The translations under genes were made by a program, and so were the position numbers. DNA of 9,266 nt from UBA7485 sp050945075 (GTDB lineage Bacteria > Bacillota > Clostridia > Eubacteriales > Eubacteriaceae). Below the pieces are notes generated by a model. That model ran no database searches, was not told the DNA's origin, and saw only the letters and a list, made by a program, of their open reading frames with translations. The stretch is from assembly GCA_050945075.1 (NCBI GenBank), contig JBMNSG010000091.1, forward strand, positions 1-9,266. The letters are read 5' to 3'. Positions 7,273 through 9,266 of the stretch are shown piece by piece; the first letter of the stretch is position 1, and the number at the start of each line of letters is the position of its first letter.

Positions 7273-7301
7273 ATTATACGCATCTATCGTTCAGATTTAC
7301 A
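7273..7301 (-). promoter_or_regulatory. Candidate promoter of the cysteine desulfidase-like gene
   Basis: On the minus strand a perfect TATAAT (7278-7273) is preceded, at a 17-nt spacer, by TGTAAA (7301-7296), a weak -35. The leader to ATG 7189 would be about 77 nt. The strength of the -10 makes this the best promoter candidate in the divergent region; a weak -35 would fit activation by a regulator, which is inference. Confidence 0.5.
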
Positions 7302-7413
7302 GACCTTTGCATTCTTTAGCGTTCATTCGTTTCATAATTCTATCGTTTTCAGTAAAAACAGAGCAGATAACAGCTCATTTTCTTTTCCTGATGATGATTT
7401 ATTTTCAGTTTAC

Positions 7414-7422
7414 TGATATAAC
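7414..7422 (+). promoter_or_regulatory. Candidate extended -10 promoter of the TSUP permease gene
   Basis: TGATATAAC at 7414-7422 fits the extended -10 form (TGn plus a 5-of-6 TATAAT match). No good -35 lies 16-18 nt upstream. It would give a leader of about 30 nt that includes the GAGG ribosome binding site at 7447-7450. Confidence 0.35.
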
Positions 7423-7457
7423 TGTTGAAGAATTTACACGTGAAACGAGGAAAAGCA

Positions 7458-8222
7458 ATGATTACAATGTATGAAGTTCTGATCTGTTTTCTGGGCGGAC
7501 TGGGTGCCGGTCTCGGTACAGGTCTTGCAGGGCTGTCTGCTGCTGCAGTCGTCTCGCCCATGTTAATCACATTTTTGAATTTTCCCGCTTTTGAAGCAAT
7601 CGGGATTGCCCTGGCATCAGATGTTCTCGCCTCGGCTGTTTCTGCCTGGACATACTGGAAAAATAAAAACATTGATCTGAAACACGGTCTGGTCATGCTA
7701 GCTTCCGTACTGGCCTTTACACTCATCGGCAGCTGGGTTGCTTCCATGGTACCCAATGCAACCATGGGAACCTTCTCCAAAGTCATGACCCTTCTGGTCG
7801 GTCTTAAATTTATTTTCCGGCCGGTTATGACTACCTCCGAAAAACAAAAACAGAAAACCGAAAAGGTCAAAATGATCCAGTCGGTTCTCTGCGGTATGCT
7901 CATCGGATTTATCTGTGGTTTTGTCGGTGCCGGCGGCGGCATGATGCTGCTCCTGGTTCTGACCAGTGTTCTCGGCTACGATCTGAAAACAGCTGTCGGC
8001 ACCAGTGTCTTTATTATGACCTTCACCGCACTCACAGGCGCCGGTTCGCACTTCGCCATAAGCGGCACCCCGAATATCCCGATCCTGCTGCTCTGTATGC
8101 TGTTTACCTTTATCTGGGCCAGAATCGGCGCAAAATGGGCAAACAGCGCAGATGTTAAGCTGGTAAACCGGGTCACCGGCGTAATCCTGAGCGCCTTAGG
8201 AATCCTGATGCTGGTGGTGTAA
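7458..8222 (+). CDS. TauE/SafE (TSUP) family membrane permease
   Basis: The 254-residue protein is almost entirely hydrophobic, with about eight membrane segments (around 5-40, 44-66, 76-97, 106-122, 139-172, 180-200, 205-224, 237-254). It shows the internal duplication of the TSUP family: a glycine-rich first helix in each half (GGLGAGLGTGLAGLSAA at 13-29; GFICGFVGAGGGMMLL at 150-165), and in the second half GYDLKTAVGTS (173-183). Residues 124-139 form the basic cytoplasmic loop between the halves. TSUP carriers move sulfite, sulfoacetate, thiosulfate or other organic anions, and the substrate is not readable here. The start at ATG 7458 has GAGG 7 nt ahead; the longer frame from TTG 7425 lacks a ribosome binding site. 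Its divergent neighbour, a cysteine desulfidase-like enzyme, makes a sulfur-compound role plausible. Confidence 0.9.
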   Translation: MITMYEVLICFLGGLGAGLGTGLAGLSAAAVVSPMLITFLNFPAFEAIGIALASDVLASAVSAWTYWKNKNIDLKHGLVMLASVLAFTLIGSWVASMVPNATMGTFSKVMTLLVGLKFIFRPVMTTSEKQKQKTEKVKMIQSVLCGMLIGFICGFVGAGGGMMLLLVLTSVLGYDLKTAVGTSVFIMTFTALTGAGSHFAISGTPNIPILLLCMLFTFIWARIGAKWANSADVKLVNRVTGVILSALGILMLVV

Positions 8223-8254
8223 CAGTTTCTTTTATGCATCCGCGGGTAACGTCC

Positions 8255-8279
8255 AAAAAGCCACCCGGAAAGGGTGGCC
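8255..8279 (-). terminator. Rho-independent terminator of the aldo/keto reductase gene
   Basis: A 7-bp stem (GCCACCC 8260-8266 with GGGTGGC 8272-8278, 5-nt loop) is followed on the minus strand by TTTTT. It begins 18 nt after the reductase stop. In the plus direction only the hairpin, without a T-tract, follows the TSUP gene, whose own terminator is therefore not evident. Confidence 0.88.
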
Positions 8280-8296
8280 GATGAAATGATGTATTT

Positions 8297-9266
8297 CTAT
8301 GACAATGCTGCTGATGCTTTTTCCAGTTCATCCCGGATCGCAATATGCTGCGGACAGGCATCCTCACATTTCCCGCATTTGATGCATTCGGAGGCTGGCG
8401 CTTTTCCATGGCCGCCGGTCAGCCACTGCAGCTGATGCTGAGCCGCTGCTTTATCTCCATAGAGCGTGAGAACGTTCATTGCCGTAAAGGTTCCTGAAAT
8501 CCCGATATTATTGGGACAGACCTTGGCGCAGTAATTGCATGTGGTACAGGGAATAAGCGGTATTTTCGCCAGCTCCCGACGCGCATTTTCCACGACTTTA
8601 TCCTGTTCCGGTGACAAACTGGTGAAATCCTTCATAAAAGACAGGTTTTCTTCCATCTGTTCTGTATTACTCATGCCGGAGAGAACCACCATCACACCCG
8701 GAAGTGAAGCCGCAAAACGAAGTGCCCACGAGGCAGGCGAAGCATCCGGATCTGCTGCTTTAAAAACTTCTTTCACTGTTTCCGGCGGATTTGCAAGCAT
8801 ACCACCCTTCACCGGTTCCATTACAATTACAGGCTTTCCGTGTTTTCTGGCTACATCATAGCAGCCGCGTGACTGAATAGCCGGATTATCCCAGTCTGCA
8901 TAATTAATCTGCAATTGTACAAATTCCATCTCCGGATGGTCATTCAGGATCTGTTCCAGTTCTTCCGGCGTTGAATGAAATGAAAAACCGATATGGCGTA
9001 TCAGTCCTTCCTTCTTCTTTTCCTGGACGAAATCCCACATATCGAACTCATCGAAAAACCGTGTACGGCTTTCCCCGAGATTGTGGAGCAGGTAGAAATC
9101 AAAATAGCCGGCACCTGTCTGTTCCAGCGAAGTTGTAAACTGTGCTTCCGCCTCTTCTCTGGTCTTGCAGTTAATCCAGGCCGCATTCTTGGTGGCCAGC
9201 TGAAAGGAATCCCGCGGATACCGTTCCACAAGCGCCTGGCGGATTGCATCCTCACTGCCTGCATAC
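8297..9266 (-). CDS. Aldo/keto reductase with C-terminal 2x[4Fe-4S] ferredoxin domain (N-terminus outside window)
   Basis: The frame is open from the right edge to TAG at 8297-8299, giving 322 visible residues; only the first ~50 residues of the barrel are missing. The first visible residues (YAGSEDAIRQAL) are the region after strand 2 of the AKR barrel, and that Tyr may be the catalytic one. The catalytic Lys of LATK (visible residue 26) and His of FYLLHN (61) follow, then GFSFH, VQLQINYADWD and VLSGMSNTEQMEENL, all typical of AKR barrels. The C-terminal domain has C240/243/246/250 and C294/297/300/304 in CxxCxxCxxxCP form, two [4Fe-4S] sites. Such fusions are common in anaerobic Bacillota and presumably couple carbonyl reduction to ferredoxin-type electron transfer rather than only NAD(P)H. 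The substrate is unknown. The GTG at 9229 is internal, not the start. Confidence 0.93.
   Translation of the reverse strand, partial: YAGSEDAIRQALVERYPRDSFQLATKNAAWINCKTREEAEAQFTTSLEQTGAGYFDFYLLHNLGESRTRFFDEFDMWDFVQEKKKEGLIRHIGFSFHSTPEELEQILNDHPEMEFVQLQINYADWDNPAIQSRGCYDVARKHGKPVIVMEPVKGGMLANPPETVKEVFKAADPDASPASWALRFAASLPGVMVVLSGMSNTEQMEENLSFMKDFTSLSPEQDKVVENARRELAKIPLIPCTTCNYCAKVCPNNIGISGTFTAMNVLTLYGDKAAAQHQLQWLTGGHGKAPASECIKCGKCEDACPQHIAIRDELEKASAALS

Noticed and set aside
7284..7347. CTATCGTT repeated at 7284-7291 and 7340-7347 in the divergent region
   Set aside because: An 8-bp match 56 bp apart in AT-rich DNA is easily chance; no symmetry or third copy supports an operator.
7349..7942. 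197-codon minus-strand frame opposite the TSUP gene
   Set aside because: It is antisense to a well-formed membrane protein, and its Pro/Ala-rich composition is the mirror of glycine-rich helices.
1..9266. CRISPR arrays, tRNA/rRNA genes, insertion sequences, phage genes, known riboswitch cores
   Set aside because: I looked for repeat-spacer periodicity, terminal inverted repeats, transposase motifs and conserved RNA cores and found none.

Overview
The window looks like a chromosomal segment of an anaerobic, low-to-mid GC Bacillota, most likely a gut Clostridia/Lachnospiraceae-type bacterium. This is inferred from strong AGGAGG-type ribosome binding sites, short Rho-independent terminators, two separate 2x[4Fe-4S] ferredoxin-domain oxidoreductases, an oxygen-sensitive cysteine desulfidase-type enzyme and a GT2-GtrA glycosyltransferase. 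No phage, IS, CRISPR, tRNA or rRNA signature is visible.

Layout, left to right. (1) 1-1223, minus: a TerB-like protein with a glycine-rich membrane hairpin and a helical C-terminal part. It runs off the left edge, and its promoter sits directly behind the terminator of the next unit. (2) 1282-3426, minus: a two-gene operon, amidohydrolase first and then an EFR1-type flavodoxin/ferredoxin protein 10 nt downstream, ending in a clear hairpin terminator. (3) 3427-3703: a 277-bp AT-rich divergent intergenic region with a perfect 11-bp direct repeat. (4) 3704-5769, plus: a GT2/GtrA glycosyltransferase followed by a damaged phosphodiester glycosidase (NAGPA-type) gene. The latter has ATA where its ATG is expected, and its second half is replaced by what looks like the tail of a membrane transporter. 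(5) 5786-5842: a long, probably bidirectional terminator between convergent genes. (6) 5918-7189, minus, and 7458-8222, plus: a divergent pair encoding a CyuA/UPF0597-type cysteine desulfidase/serine dehydratase-like enzyme and a TauE/SafE (TSUP) membrane permease. (7) 8260-9266, minus: a terminator and an aldo/keto reductase with a C-terminal two-cluster ferredoxin domain, cut by the right edge.

How they may work together: the enzyme/permease pair suggests handling of cysteine-derived sulfur, with a desulfidase releasing sulfide and a TSUP carrier moving a sulfur compound or organic anion. The GT2/GtrA gene and the glycosidase remnant look like a former two-gene cell-envelope polysaccharide unit whose second gene has been broken by a deletion or recombination. 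The other genes are ordinary anaerobe metabolism. I see no convincing new multi-gene system. The most noteworthy items are the chimeric, start-less glycosidase gene, the under-annotated TerB-like membrane protein, and the repeat upstream of the glycosyltransferase.
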